Both the position numbers and the translations under genes were made by a program. A stretch of DNA of 64,000 bases from assembly GCA_902781515.1 (NCBI GenBank), contig CACZJU010000003.1, forward strand, positions 1 through 64,000, given 5' to 3'. Within the stretch, counting starts at the first letter, position 1. Each line of letters opens with the position of its first letter. Positions 27,133 to 35,935 of the stretch are shown here, in pieces. Source of the stretch: an uncultured Bacteroidales bacterium. Its GTDB lineage: Bacteria > Bacteroidota > Bacteroidia > Bacteroidales > Bacteroidaceae. The notes beneath the pieces are model-generated. The model made no database searches, was not told where the DNA came from, and saw only the letters and a list, made by a program, of their open reading frames with translations.

Positions 27133-29979
27133 TTATTTATTTTCAAAAATACTGTCATGTGTCATCGTGCGAACGATGTCGCGTTCGGGGTCGAAGTGTC
27201 GGGAGCCGATGCGCACGTCGCCGATGGTGAAGTTGCGGACGCGGCGGGCGGGGTCGTAGTCGTCGACACGCGAGGGCATCAGGTTCTCGTCGGGGGTGTC
27301 GGCATCTACGGTGATATGGTCGAAGTGAATGTCGTCGATGAGCTCTCCCGGCGCGCGGTTGTACTTCTCGCTGAACAACACACGCAGGTCGAAGATACGG
27401 CCTCGCTGCACGCCCTCGATGCGAATGCTGTCGAACCGCACGTCTTGAATGGTGTTTTGGTCGCCACACTGGATGGCCAGCAGTCCCTGCTCGCGACCGT
27501 AGAGGATGTCGCAGTCGTGGATGCGCACGCCGCTGAGCAGCTCACCCTTCGGGGCGCGGTCGTCGCCGTGTGAGCCTATGTTCACCGGGTGGGCGACATC
27601 CGGCCAGAAGATGCAGCGCGAGATGTCGAAGTCCTCCGAGCCGCCCCAGTACCACCAGCGGTGGTTGTAGAGTGCTATGCAGTCGTCGCTGGTGCGCAGG
27701 AAACAGTTTTCTACACGCACGTGGCGGCAGCACATCAGGTCGATGCCGTCGCTCCACGAACGTGCCGAGAACGACTTGATGTTGCGAATGGTGATGTTCT
27801 CACTCTGTCCTCCGAACACGGTGTAGTGGGCGGGGTTCAGGATGGTAATACCGTCGACGAGCACGTTCTTCGAATATGTGATTTCGATGCCTCGCAGCGG
27901 ATGGTCTATGATGCCGCGACCGACGATGCGCACGTTCTCCGCCCGGTCGACGATGAGCCGGGCTTTCACAACGGCGCCAGGAGCCAAGTAGACGGTACAG
28001 TTCGATGGAATCTTGATTTCCTCGCTGGGCAGGTCCTTTGGCTTGTGCACGCCCGGACCGAAGTAGATGAGGCGGGCGCCCTCCACGAACACGTCCTGCG
28101 AGTTCGGAGCCACCCAGTCGATGGCCTTCGGCTCAGCTGGTGAGTGGTGCTCGGTGAGAGGTGCGTTTGCCAGCACATGCAGGTTGTGCAGGCGGTCGCC
28201 GCCAAATTCCACGCTGAGGTATTCCGGTCGGTCGAGGCGCAGTAGCACGGTGCTGTCGTTGAGGCGCTCGGCCTGCAGCTGTCGCGAGTGTGGACGCACG
28301 TCGACGGCGGCAGCCTGCTCCGGTCGGTGGCTGGTGATGCGAACGACGACGGGCTCCGACATGTCGAACTCGGCAAACGCCGCTTGCTGCACACGGCGTG
28401 TATCGACGTTGCAACGCAACACCGGAACCGTCGTCCACTCGTCAGCGTTGGCTGCGGCGCGCCGAATCTCTACGTGATAGTCGGCTGAAAGGGCAGGGCC
28501 GTCCTTCTCGGGCAGTGGGCTCACACTAAAAGGTGGTAGCACGGGCCGTGATGCTCCACCGTCGACGAAGGCAGGTAGCCCGGCCTGCTCGCGCACCAGG
28601 AAGGTGGTCGCCACCTCGCCTTCGGCAAATGTGTAGCCGTTGCGCGAACGTGCTCCCTGCGGTTCGTATTCGTAGACGTTGCCATCCTGCCGCACGGGCA
28701 GCAAGTCCCAGTATTCGGGCCAGCAGTCTACGGTGCGCACGAGGCTCAGCCGAGGAGCATTCTCCAGCTTGATGACGGGTTCCGTCGAAACGTTGTAAGG
28801 CCGGCGCTTGTTCACCTTATAAGTAATAGGAGTCGGAACAGCAGTGAACGCGTCCACCTCCGTGCCCTGATAGAACAGCAGCGAGCCGAAGCCTGGGTTG
28901 TCGCAGGTGAAGCCTGCCCCCTCGGGACGTACGTAGTGGCCCAGCGCCAGACTCGTGGCGGGCATCGCCAGATGGCGGCGGCCAACGTAGTGGTTATAGG
29001 CAATTTCGAAGACCGCCCGCCACTGTCCCAGCGCACCCTCGGCGAGCACGTTCCAGTTGCTGTATTTCCCGGTGAGGTCTTTCCATGTGGCGAACGGCAC
29101 GTCGAGTCCGAGGTTTGCACGCGACGTGTATTCATAGCCTGCCAGCAGTCGGTTGTCGAGGTCGCCATAGAGGTCGTCGCCTTGGTTCCACGCTACCTCG
29201 CACGTCTCGGCGAGCTGTCCCAGTCCGAGCATCACGTGAGCCTGGTCGCGTCCCGACTCCTGACATTGTCCGCTGGCGGCGAGGTAGTTCGGCAGCGATC
29301 CGTTGTCGGCCCCGTGTCGGTAGTAGCCGATGGCGCGGGCATACTGCTTCGCATCGTTCGTGTACACCGCCAGTGCCAGACGCATCTTGTTCACCGCGGC
29401 TCCCCAGTTGCCGTTGGCATAAGGCGAAAGGCGGTCGAACTCGTTGAGCACAGGCAGGAAGGCCCGTCGCAACATGCTTTCGGTGGAGCGCGTGTCGTCC
29501 TTCGTCCAGGCAGGGTATTCGTAGCGCAACAGTTCGCAGGCATTCACAAGTATAAAACCTTGCAGACCGGCGCAGAGCGGACCGTCGTGGCCGTCGATGG
29601 CTTGTAGGCGGTTGGCATAGGCGCGAATGATCTTCATGGCTGTTGCTGCATGTGCCTCCTCGCCCGTGATAACGTAACGGAGTGCGTTGTAGTAGGCAGC
29701 GAGGAAGTCGTTCTCGCTCGGCCCTTTCGTCCTGCCATGCTGCCCATCGCGGGCGATGATGTCGAAGGGGCCAGCCATCTGATAGGATGCCGATGCCTTA
29801 GGGTCGGCAATGAGTTTACGGTACGAACCCATTGCAACGGGGTTTTCGTGCTTCACCCATTGGCGCGTGCGCTCAATGGCCTCGCTGCTATGCAGCAGAC
29901 CGGGATGACGGAATGTGCGGGCGCTGAGGCCGGAAATGGTGAGTAGGAGGATGAAAGTGAGTAGCAGTTTCTTGTTCAT
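27133..29979 (-). CDS. Alginate-lyase-like / parallel beta-helix fusion enzyme
   Basis: 948 residues with a signal peptide (MNKKLLLTFILLLTISGLSA). Residues about 22-400 form an alpha/alpha toroid like the alginate lyase family: RHPGLLHSSEAIERTRQWV, YANGNWGAAVNKMR, GQCQESGRDQAHVMLG, AWNQGDDLYGDLDNRLLAG. A linker with Ig-like parts follows, then a right-handed beta-helix from about residue 600: PSNCTVYLAPGAVVKARL, VRIVGRGIIDHPLRG, SWSDGIDLMCC, RTSDDCIALY, VNIGSHGDD. The D-x-D-, DD- and GSHG-type positions resemble GH28 or GH49 catalytic sites. A paralogous fusion is encoded at 47444-49819. The whole gene is GC-rich. It lacks the C-terminal tail of its neighbours. Probably cuts an acidic glycan by two chemistries in one polypeptide (inference). 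Confidence 0.82.
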   Translation of the reverse strand: MNKKLLLTFILLLTISGLSARTFRHPGLLHSSEAIERTRQWVKHENPVAMGSYRKLIADPKASASYQMAGPFDIIARDGQHGRTKGPSENDFLAAYYNALRYVITGEEAHAATAMKIIRAYANRLQAIDGHDGPLCAGLQGFILVNACELLRYEYPAWTKDDTRSTESMLRRAFLPVLNEFDRLSPYANGNWGAAVNKMRLALAVYTNDAKQYARAIGYYRHGADNGSLPNYLAASGQCQESGRDQAHVMLGLGQLAETCEVAWNQGDDLYGDLDNRLLAGYEYTSRANLGLDVPFATWKDLTGKYSNWNVLAEGALGQWRAVFEIAYNHYVGRRHLAMPATSLALGHYVRPEGAGFTCDNPGFGSLLFYQGTEVDAFTAVPTPITYKVNKRRPYNVSTEPVIKLENAPRLSLVRTVDCWPEYWDLLPVRQDGNVYEYEPQGARSRNGYTFAEGEVATTFLVREQAGLPAFVDGGASRPVLPPFSVSPLPEKDGPALSADYHVEIRRAAANADEWTTVPVLRCNVDTRRVQQAAFAEFDMSEPVVVRITSHRPEQAAAVDVRPHSRQLQAERLNDSTVLLRLDRPEYLSVEFGGDRLHNLHVLANAPLTEHHSPAEPKAIDWVAPNSQDVFVEGARLIYFGPGVHKPKDLPSEEIKIPSNCTVYLAPGAVVKARLIVDRAENVRIVGRGIIDHPLRGIEITYSKNVLVDGITILNPAHYTVFGGQSENITIRNIKSFSARSWSDGIDLMCCRHVRVENCFLRTSDDCIALYNHRWWYWGGSEDFDISRCIFWPDVAHPVNIGSHGDDRAPKGELLSGVRIHDCDILYGREQGLLAIQCGDQNTIQDVRFDSIRIEGVQRGRIFDLRVLFSEKYNRAPGELIDDIHFDHITVDADTPDENLMPSRVDDYDPARRVRNFTIGDVRIGSRHFDPERDIVRTMTHDSIFENK

Positions 29980-30040
29980 GAGGAGGAGCGCCGAAGGCGC
30001 AGTTGAGAATCGTACCTATTACTAAAACTAATTCATAAAC

Positions 30041-32695
30041 TTATTTAACAATGAATTTTTTTCCGTTCTTGATATACAATCCCTTCGGGAGCACAGAGGG
30101 CACAGAGGAGAAAGAGGACATAGAGATGCGACGACCACTCAGGTCATACACAGCCTCATTTCTCGTTTTCTCATTTTCTGAATTTCTCATTTTCTCGATT
30201 GCGGTGTACTTGTTTGTGCTCAAACGCCAGATATACTGAGGTTCGCTACTTGTTTCAATGAGGTTGTAAGGAGACTTCCAGTTTACCTTGTTGCTCCAAT
30301 ATTTACCATCGCTGTCGCGTCGTATTGCAAAGGTTTCGCTGTCGGGTTCTTCCTTCACGAGTGTAAAGCTGGGCATATCATCTAAGATTTCAGTCTTTAC
30401 GATGTAACCGTCGTTTGACATATAGCCTTCGCTCGTTGTAATATTCACACTTTTTGTACCCTCTATAGGAGTGAAAGTATAGGTCCATGAATACTGGTCC
30501 TCACGGGTGTTGTTTCTCTCAATATCCTTGGCAATACCCTCGACATTGGTAACATCTGCATAGAAGTAGTTGCCGTTGCCCTGATTCTTCTTCACCAAAT
30601 AGGTGTCGGTGCCGGCGATTTGCAGTGCGAACTCGCCCTCAGGCTGTAGTATTACGGGGACACGAGCCAGCATATAATCCTCAACAGCTTTCTGTACTAT
30701 CACTACCATAGCGTCAACCATGCCCTGAGTGAGTGTTGGGTCGCCCTCACGCTCAATGTAAGCACGAGCCTCGGTAAGAACATTATTAAGAGCCGTACGG
30801 GCCTCTTCGGGATACTGACCAGGAACTGTTCCTGCAATAGTGGTGGTCAATAGTTGTTCTGCAGCCTCTACCTCAGCCTTCAGCACTGTGCAGTCACCAG
30901 TAGCATAGGGGTTGATGTAGACAAGCCCCGATTTCTTCGCATCCTCTTCAGTCAGGGCTTCTTCATCGGTCCTGTGAGTTACGGCGGTAAGATTTAGAAT
31001 CTGAGTACCGGCACTGGAGTTACGATTTGTGGTATAGCAGTCCACTTCAAAGAATAGGCGGTCGCCTTCCTTTAAATAAGCATATAAGGCCGTTTTAACG
31101 GGCTTTTTACCACCTTCGCCATCATTAGCCACAGAGCCATACTGGGCAGAAAGCACTGCATCCTCAGTTTTTGCTACTTCTGCATCACCGTAGATATGGA
31201 ACCAACGCACGTATAGGGGATTCTCAAGTTTAGGATTAGGATTGGGTCGATAGAGCGTGAGATCCAAGCGATGAACGCCTTCCTCTATTGCAGTAAACAT
31301 GATGCCAGGAGCACGGTTGGTGAGGGGGTGAAGTTCACCTCCATCGGTGATGTAGAACCATTCGTTACTACCCTTGTACCATGCCACTTTACCAGACGTA
31401 TTGCTTGTGTCGTGGTTTTCCAGTTTCTCGAATGTACCTGTTCCGGTAACACGACCATAGAAACCCCAAGGAGCATCATCGTTTGCATCCATAGCCTCTG
31501 AGTTATTGGTCACCACATATTTACCTTCCTCGTCGGTTTCATATGAGAACAGACGGAAATTACCTTCAGCAGACAAATCAAACAGAATCACCGATTCCGC
31601 CAGCTTCTGCCAAGCCTCTTCGAGTTGTTCAAGATATTGGTCGCCATTGGTACTGTTGATAGTACCGTTGTCGAGCCAACCATAGTATTGTGACAAAAGA
31701 TTTGAGAACTCCGTCCAATCCTTTACAGGAGCATTACCAGGAGCCGTACCCGGATGGATTTCGCTCTGCATCTTATCGAAATATTCGTTCAGTTTGTCCA
31801 TAATCACGCCTATGACACCCTTATCGTAGGGGTCAGCATAATTCTCTTCGGCAGAGGCGGTAGCTTCGTCAACAGACACAACCTCCAGTTCACGATAGAA
31901 CGAACGGGGATAGTAGTCGCGCGGCCAGTTCGAGGGTGTGAGCCCTGCGTAGCTTACCTCCATAGCCACCTTGTCGCCAGCCTTGGCGTGGAAGGCAAAG
32001 CTGAACTCGCTGGCCTCCTGTGCCGTGTAACGCTGTTCGCCACCGTCGGCCAATCGGAAATCAGTGACACCATCTATGTATTCACCACCCTCACCGAATG
32101 GGAAGGTGAAACCGAGATTAACGGTAGGTGCCACTTGATTACTTCCTGCAGGACGGAAACGCGGAACCACCTCTATAGCCTTCAGGTTGGCACCATCCTG
32201 ACGGATTACACTACCAACAACACGATAGTAACCATCGTCAGGAGCCGTGAACGTCACAGTTGCTGTGTATGACTGGTTTCCGCACAGCTCAAAAGCATTG
32301 TCCAATTGAGGCAAGCGGCTCACGTACACAAACTTATTATTAGCATCCGTGCGCGTGGGATTTGTCCATTCTGTGTCGTACCAAGCTTTGCGAATGTCTT
32401 CAGAAGCAGGCCAGGTGAATTCACCACTTATCTCCACATCTTCGAGATTATTAAGGAGACTAACACCACCAACACGTTCCGGTTGATAGAGGTCCACATA
32501 GTTTACTGTGCTTTTCTCGTCAAATGTTGTAAACTTGCTATATTCACCTGTTGAGCAAGCAAACTTTTCGAACGACCATACCGACGTACCGCCCTGGGCA
32601 AATTCATCATCGGTCATTTCCACCAAGTTCCAAGTTTGGGCCGATGTCGACAGCACTGCCATCAAGCCAACCACAATTGTGTAGAGTTTTTTCAT
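30041..32695 (-). CDS. Secreted tailed protein with RICIN-like and FIVAR-like segments
   Basis: 884 residues with a signal peptide (MKKLYTIVVGLMAVLSTSA). N-terminal beta-rich domains contain ATVTFTAPDDGYYRVVG and SFAFHAKAGDKVAMEVSYAG, typical of galactose-binding-like modules. A helical FIVAR-like stretch lies at about 620-700 (LKAEVEAAEQLL and ARTALNNVLTEARAYI), and a beta-trefoil-like segment follows (FALQIAGTDTYLVKKNQGN, then DGKYWSN). The tail is AVYDLSGRRI...KGLYIKNGKKF. No catalytic motif is visible. Its stop lies 61 bp before the fusion enzyme and the operon continues with two lyase-type genes, so a role in holding glycan at the cell surface is plausible. The linker is coded by 8- and 9-bp repeats (30080-30115 and 30162-30193). 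Confidence 0.75.
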   Translation of the reverse strand: MKKLYTIVVGLMAVLSTSAQTWNLVEMTDDEFAQGGTSVWSFEKFACSTGEYSKFTTFDEKSTVNYVDLYQPERVGGVSLLNNLEDVEISGEFTWPASEDIRKAWYDTEWTNPTRTDANNKFVYVSRLPQLDNAFELCGNQSYTATVTFTAPDDGYYRVVGSVIRQDGANLKAIEVVPRFRPAGSNQVAPTVNLGFTFPFGEGGEYIDGVTDFRLADGGEQRYTAQEASEFSFAFHAKAGDKVAMEVSYAGLTPSNWPRDYYPRSFYRELEVVSVDEATASAEENYADPYDKGVIGVIMDKLNEYFDKMQSEIHPGTAPGNAPVKDWTEFSNLLSQYYGWLDNGTINSTNGDQYLEQLEEAWQKLAESVILFDLSAEGNFRLFSYETDEEGKYVVTNNSEAMDANDDAPWGFYGRVTGTGTFEKLENHDTSNTSGKVAWYKGSNEWFYITDGGELHPLTNRAPGIMFTAIEEGVHRLDLTLYRPNPNPKLENPLYVRWFHIYGDAEVAKTEDAVLSAQYGSVANDGEGGKKPVKTALYAYLKEGDRLFFEVDCYTTNRNSSAGTQILNLTAVTHRTDEEALTEEDAKKSGLVYINPYATGDCTVLKAEVEAAEQLLTTTIAGTVPGQYPEEARTALNNVLTEARAYIEREGDPTLTQGMVDAMVVIVQKAVEDYMLARVPVILQPEGEFALQIAGTDTYLVKKNQGNGNYFYADVTNVEGIAKDIERNNTREDQYSWTYTFTPIEGTKSVNITTSEGYMSNDGYIVKTEILDDMPSFTLVKEEPDSETFAIRRDSDGKYWSNKVNWKSPYNLIETSSEPQYIWRLSTNKYTAIEKMRNSENEKTRNEAVYDLSGRRISMSSFSSVPSVLPKGLYIKNGKKFIVK
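30162..30193. repeat. 8-bp micro-tandem repeat in a C-terminal linker
   Basis: Four 8-bp units of the CTCATTTT type (CTCGTTTT, CTCATTTT, CTGAATTT, CTCATTTT), coding in frame for the KMRNSENEKTRNE linker on the minus strand. Confidence 0.7.
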
Positions 32696-32894
32696 CTGTG
32701 ATACATTTTTATGTTAATTACTATTTACTACAATACTCTGACATTATACATATAATACGTATCCGTCCATCATTTTGCGCATTCCATATACACTTTTCTG
32801 CATTTTTTGCTTTTACTACTCAAGTTCGAATACGACAATAGATGTAATCCAATGCCCATGAAGGAATCTGTGGCGAATGGAACTTGTGAAAGAA

Positions 32895-32923
32895 AGAGGC
32901 GTTGTCATCGCGACTACGCCTCT
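32895..32923 (-). terminator. Terminator hairpin after the 33-kb small ORF
   Basis: An 8-bp perfect stem AGAGGCGT/ACGCCTCT with a 13-nt loop, followed on the minus strand by TTCTTTC. It lies about 33 bp past the small-ORF stop. Confidence 0.65.
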
Positions 32924-32955
32924 CACACTAATAACTAACTAACCTTTAACTAACA

Positions 32956-33141
32956 TTACTCTTCGAAATCGTCGGCATTGTTGCCCCAGATGTCCCAGGC
33001 ATTGTCCTCGCGAGCGAGACCATACTCGCTGCCACTAAGACCTTCGTCATATACCTTACTACCAGTAGGACTAGCAGCAATGATGCTGTGCGACATGGTT
33101 TTTACAATCACCGTTGTGGGCTGTATATATGTTTTTTTCAT
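32956..33141 (-). CDS. Small MKKxYxxP-type protein, Trp/Asp-rich end
   Basis: 61 residues: MKKTYIQPTTVIVKTMSH, then SIIAASPTGSKVYDEG, ending with REDNAWDIWGNNADDFEE. The layout matches the ORF at 15429-15647: MKKxYxxP, a valine/isoleucine-rich part, an A-x-S-x-T-G step, then an acidic C-terminus with Trp. It begins 20 bp after the stop of the 669-residue surface protein and is followed by its own terminator hairpin, repeating the arrangement at 15.4-22.4 kb. I recognise it as a type of short ORF common in Prevotella-like genomes, but no function is known to me. There is no clear signal-peptide cleavage site or double-glycine leader. Confidence 0.7.
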   Translation of the reverse strand: MKKTYIQPTTVIVKTMSHSIIAASPTGSKVYDEGLSGSEYGLAREDNAWDIWGNNADDFEE

Positions 33142-33161
33142 TTCCTTGTCCTCCTTATTCC

Positions 33162-35171
33162 TTATTTAATAACAATCTTTTTACCATTCACAATATACAG
33201 ACCCTTTGTGGGCTTCACCACGCGGCGACCACTCAGGTCGAATACGGCATTGTTCTTTTTCTCATTCTCTGTGTTTTTCATGGTCTCGCTGATGCCCGTT
33301 TCGCTGCCATCGTAGTCGACAGTCAGGGCCTTGACTCCTGTACCTTCTGCCGTCAGGTAGGCGCGATAGGCAGCCACCTTGTTGGTCAAACCGTCAACCT
33401 GATAGAAGCCAATGGGGTTCTCTGCATTTGCCCAAAGAATATATGAACTTTCTGGAACCGTGGTTTCTGTGTAAACACCAGTCAGGGCACCTATAGTTAC
33501 AGGGTCAGAACCTGTAGCTACTGCTCCTTCGGTGGCCGTAGTCTTAAAAGTATATACACCTTCAGAAGCATTGATTAATACTGGCGTATTAGCGGGAAGA
33601 GTTGTAGTTACAGGAGTGGCTGTTACAGTTTCACCACCATTATAATTAAGCGTATATGCTTCTACTCCATCAGGTATAGTTGACTCAAAAGGCAAAACTA
33701 AAGTAGCAGCCTCATAAGTGCTTACATTGAGAGGATACGTCTGTGTTATATACAAATCAGTCCAATTGTTTTTGTTAATATCTAACGACATACAATTACC
33801 ATTAGCCAGTTGGAACGCATCCTTGTAGGTACCTGATATTCTCATTATCACATTTGTTCCTATATTTGAGCTACCATCCCACAGAATTTGAATAGGCTCA
33901 TCATATGTAAATGATTCTCTATCAGCCTCTGTCATTCTCATGCGACCTTTAGCATAAATATGTGGGGTTGAGCAATCGCTGTCGAAATTCAATGATTTGT
34001 CAAGGAAAAGTCTGTCGTTAGCTTCGGTGTAAATAATCGCCTTTGGAGTAAAATCTTCCTTACCTGAGATTGTTGAAATCTTACAGTTTTTAAAGGCCAC
34101 GTTTCTCAGCGTACCTGTTGCACCAGACTTGTAATAAACGGCTTTGCCTATTTTATTTGAAGCTTCACCACTGAATTCTATATTGTCGAACACCACATTC
34201 GTCAGATTCATGGTACCCGCTTCTGCAGCACAAACATTATTCAGAATGACACGAGAAGAACCTGTGCTTTGGAATGTGATGGTGTGACTATCACTACCAA
34301 TATTCAGCGTTGTCCCACTTTGGTTACCCAGCACCCACATTTTTTCACGTACGAGACTTGGTGCAGTAATAGTTACATCATTTTGAGGAATGATATTCAG
34401 AGTAATGCCTCTTGCAGCTGTGGCAGCACGATCAGTCACCGTACAGTCATCATATAAATAGATATCGGAACTAGTGCTTGCGGCAGCGATAGCTTCATTT
34501 AGGGTATTATAATTCGTTCCAGTGGTAGCATTATATACTGCATACGTCACAGTGATATACGGACGATTACCACCATTCTCCTCGTTCTGGGTATAAAACT
34601 TACCATTACCTTTTGCACCAGTTTTTGTCGTCAGTAGTAGATTCAGAGTCAAAGTATTATCTGTGATATAAGAAGCGTAAGTTGACTTGATGACATCAAT
34701 ATCACCTAAGCTGACTGTGGCGCTGCTCACATTATCAACGATGGGTTCATTGGTATATTCTGCACCTGGATATACACCTAAAACAGTTTTTACATTATCT
34801 ACGTATGTTGCATCATAGGCATTTGAAGTAGGATAATCGTATGGGAAATACCAAATAGCACCATTTGAATTGCTAACTTTTTTCTGTGTAATTGTAATGT
34901 TTGTGACCTTATCAATATTGGGTATAACAAACTGTTCTAATACCCAAATAGTTGCGGCCTGGGTGTTGACCTCTACCTGAGTAAGCGAAGCACCATCCTT
35001 TTTTGTAATTGGGCTTCCCCAATCACCACCAGTCCATGCCGTAGGCGTTGTTGCTGAGTTTGTGCGGAAATTGTTCATCTTTGAAGGATAGATGACCTTA
35101 CCCCACGCGGAACTTGCTCCCCCCACAATCATCAGGGCGAGCACCATTGTTTTTAGTAATTTTTGTTTCAT
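33162..35171 (-). CDS. Secreted beta-rich surface protein with sorting tail
   Basis: 669 residues with a signal peptide (MKQKLLKTMVLALMIVGGASSAWG). The N-terminal 200 residues are beta-rich; then repeated short strands resembling a beta-helix (GTMNLTNVVFDNIEFSG, TLRNVAFKNCKISTI, HIYAKGRMRMTE) cover about 215-430. A pre-tail domain (TYEAATLVLPFESTIPDG, ...VAAYRAYLTAEGTG) and the tail FDLSGRRVVKPTKGLYIVNG close it. The pre-tail domain is also present in the proteins at 15663-22391 and 52764-55280. It lies 55 bp after an ECF sigma gene and is followed by a small ORF, making a three-gene unit. Adhesin-like role inferred. Confidence 0.78.
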   Translation of the reverse strand: MKQKLLKTMVLALMIVGGASSAWGKVIYPSKMNNFRTNSATTPTAWTGGDWGSPITKKDGASLTQVEVNTQAATIWVLEQFVIPNIDKVTNITITQKKVSNSNGAIWYFPYDYPTSNAYDATYVDNVKTVLGVYPGAEYTNEPIVDNVSSATVSLGDIDVIKSTYASYITDNTLTLNLLLTTKTGAKGNGKFYTQNEENGGNRPYITVTYAVYNATTGTNYNTLNEAIAAASTSSDIYLYDDCTVTDRAATAARGITLNIIPQNDVTITAPSLVREKMWVLGNQSGTTLNIGSDSHTITFQSTGSSRVILNNVCAAEAGTMNLTNVVFDNIEFSGEASNKIGKAVYYKSGATGTLRNVAFKNCKISTISGKEDFTPKAIIYTEANDRLFLDKSLNFDSDCSTPHIYAKGRMRMTEADRESFTYDEPIQILWDGSSNIGTNVIMRISGTYKDAFQLANGNCMSLDINKNNWTDLYITQTYPLNVSTYEAATLVLPFESTIPDGVEAYTLNYNGGETVTATPVTTTLPANTPVLINASEGVYTFKTTATEGAVATGSDPVTIGALTGVYTETTVPESSYILWANAENPIGFYQVDGLTNKVAAYRAYLTAEGTGVKALTVDYDGSETGISETMKNTENEKKNNAVFDLSGRRVVKPTKGLYIVNGKKIVIK

Positions 35172-35226
35172 TGTTATATAAATTAGTTTATTAGTTTGTT
35201 AATCCAATTCTTAATTCTTAATTAAT

Positions 35227-35751
35227 TCAGAATCCTACGGCACGGCGAACGGCCTCGCGCACTTGCTGACGAGTGCGATAGATACGCGACTCGACGGCAC
35301 GTTTCGACAAACCGCAATCAAGCACGATTTCGTCGGCAGTCTTTCCTTCGAAACGAACCATTTGATAGACCTTAGCATCCTGTTTCGACATACGGCTGAC
35401 AACACTCATCTCCACCTGAAGGATGTCGTTGACCTCAGCATCGCTATTGGTACATGTCTGTTCTATGCGCCAATAACAATCGTTCTGTACCTTGTGTACG
35501 AAGGCCAGATGTCGCAGATAGTCGGTACGATTCTGGTAAGCAATTTGCACAGCCAGTCCCTTGAGCTGGTCCTCGAGGATGATGTCCAGACCAAGTATCT
35601 TCATGAACACATCCTGCACCAAATCTTCACATATATCTTCAGGTATGCACACCTGACGGAAGATGGCGTAAATCTCACGGTTCACCTTTTGATAAATCCT
35701 ACCGATAATCTGTCGGTTCGATTCCTCATGGGTTGTAACGATTGTTTCCAT
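35227..35751 (-). CDS. ECF-type RNA polymerase sigma factor
   Basis: 174 residues from ATG at 35751; an upstream in-frame ATG at 35808 would add 19 residues unlike the family, so the shorter start is preferred. Sigma region 2 is visible (EDICEDLVQDVFMKILG), then a variable linker, then region 4 with a helix-turn-helix (DAKVYQMVRFEGKTADEIVLDCGLSKRAVESRIY; key residues G-K-T-A-x-E-I and L-S-x-R-A-V-E-S-R-I). No FecR-like anti-sigma gene is adjacent. The next gene downstream is the 669-residue surface protein, which may be its target or its effector. A membrane-tethered AraC regulator lies 184 bp upstream in the same direction. Confidence 0.88.
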   Translation of the reverse strand: METIVTTHEESNRQIIGRIYQKVNREIYAIFRQVCIPEDICEDLVQDVFMKILGLDIILEDQLKGLAVQIAYQNRTDYLRHLAFVHKVQNDCYWRIEQTCTNSDAEVNDILQVEMSVVSRMSKQDAKVYQMVRFEGKTADEIVLDCGLSKRAVESRIYRTRQQVREAVRRAVGF

Positions 35752-35865
35752 AATACGGTTTTTAAGGTTTTCTGTGGCAAAATTCCAAAAAACGCCGCAC
35801 GCTGCCAAATAATTCCGTACATCATGCGTACAAATTGTTTAGCAAATAGTCCAAATGATTCATCG

Positions 35866-35897
35866 GACTGACAATCAGTATGTTACATATCAGTCCA
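35866..35897. repeat. Inverted repeat GGACTGA/TCAGTCC
   Basis: 7-bp arms (35866-35872 and 35891-35897) between the regulator gene and the ECF sigma gene. Could be an operator or a weak terminator; not distinguished. Confidence 0.4.
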
Positions 35898-35935
35898 ACT
35901 AATTTAGTAATACTAAAGAATAGGTATTTTGCTCT

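Noticed and set aside
28936-29607. Long open frame on the plus strand opposite the lyase/beta-helix fusion gene
   Set aside because: GC-rich DNA lengthens antisense frames by chance; the minus-strand gene has clear domains and signal peptide, the plus-strand frame none.
27133-29979. Prophage or integrative element carrying the GC-rich block
   Set aside because: No integrase, phage structural or conjugation gene and no attachment repeat was seen at the edges.
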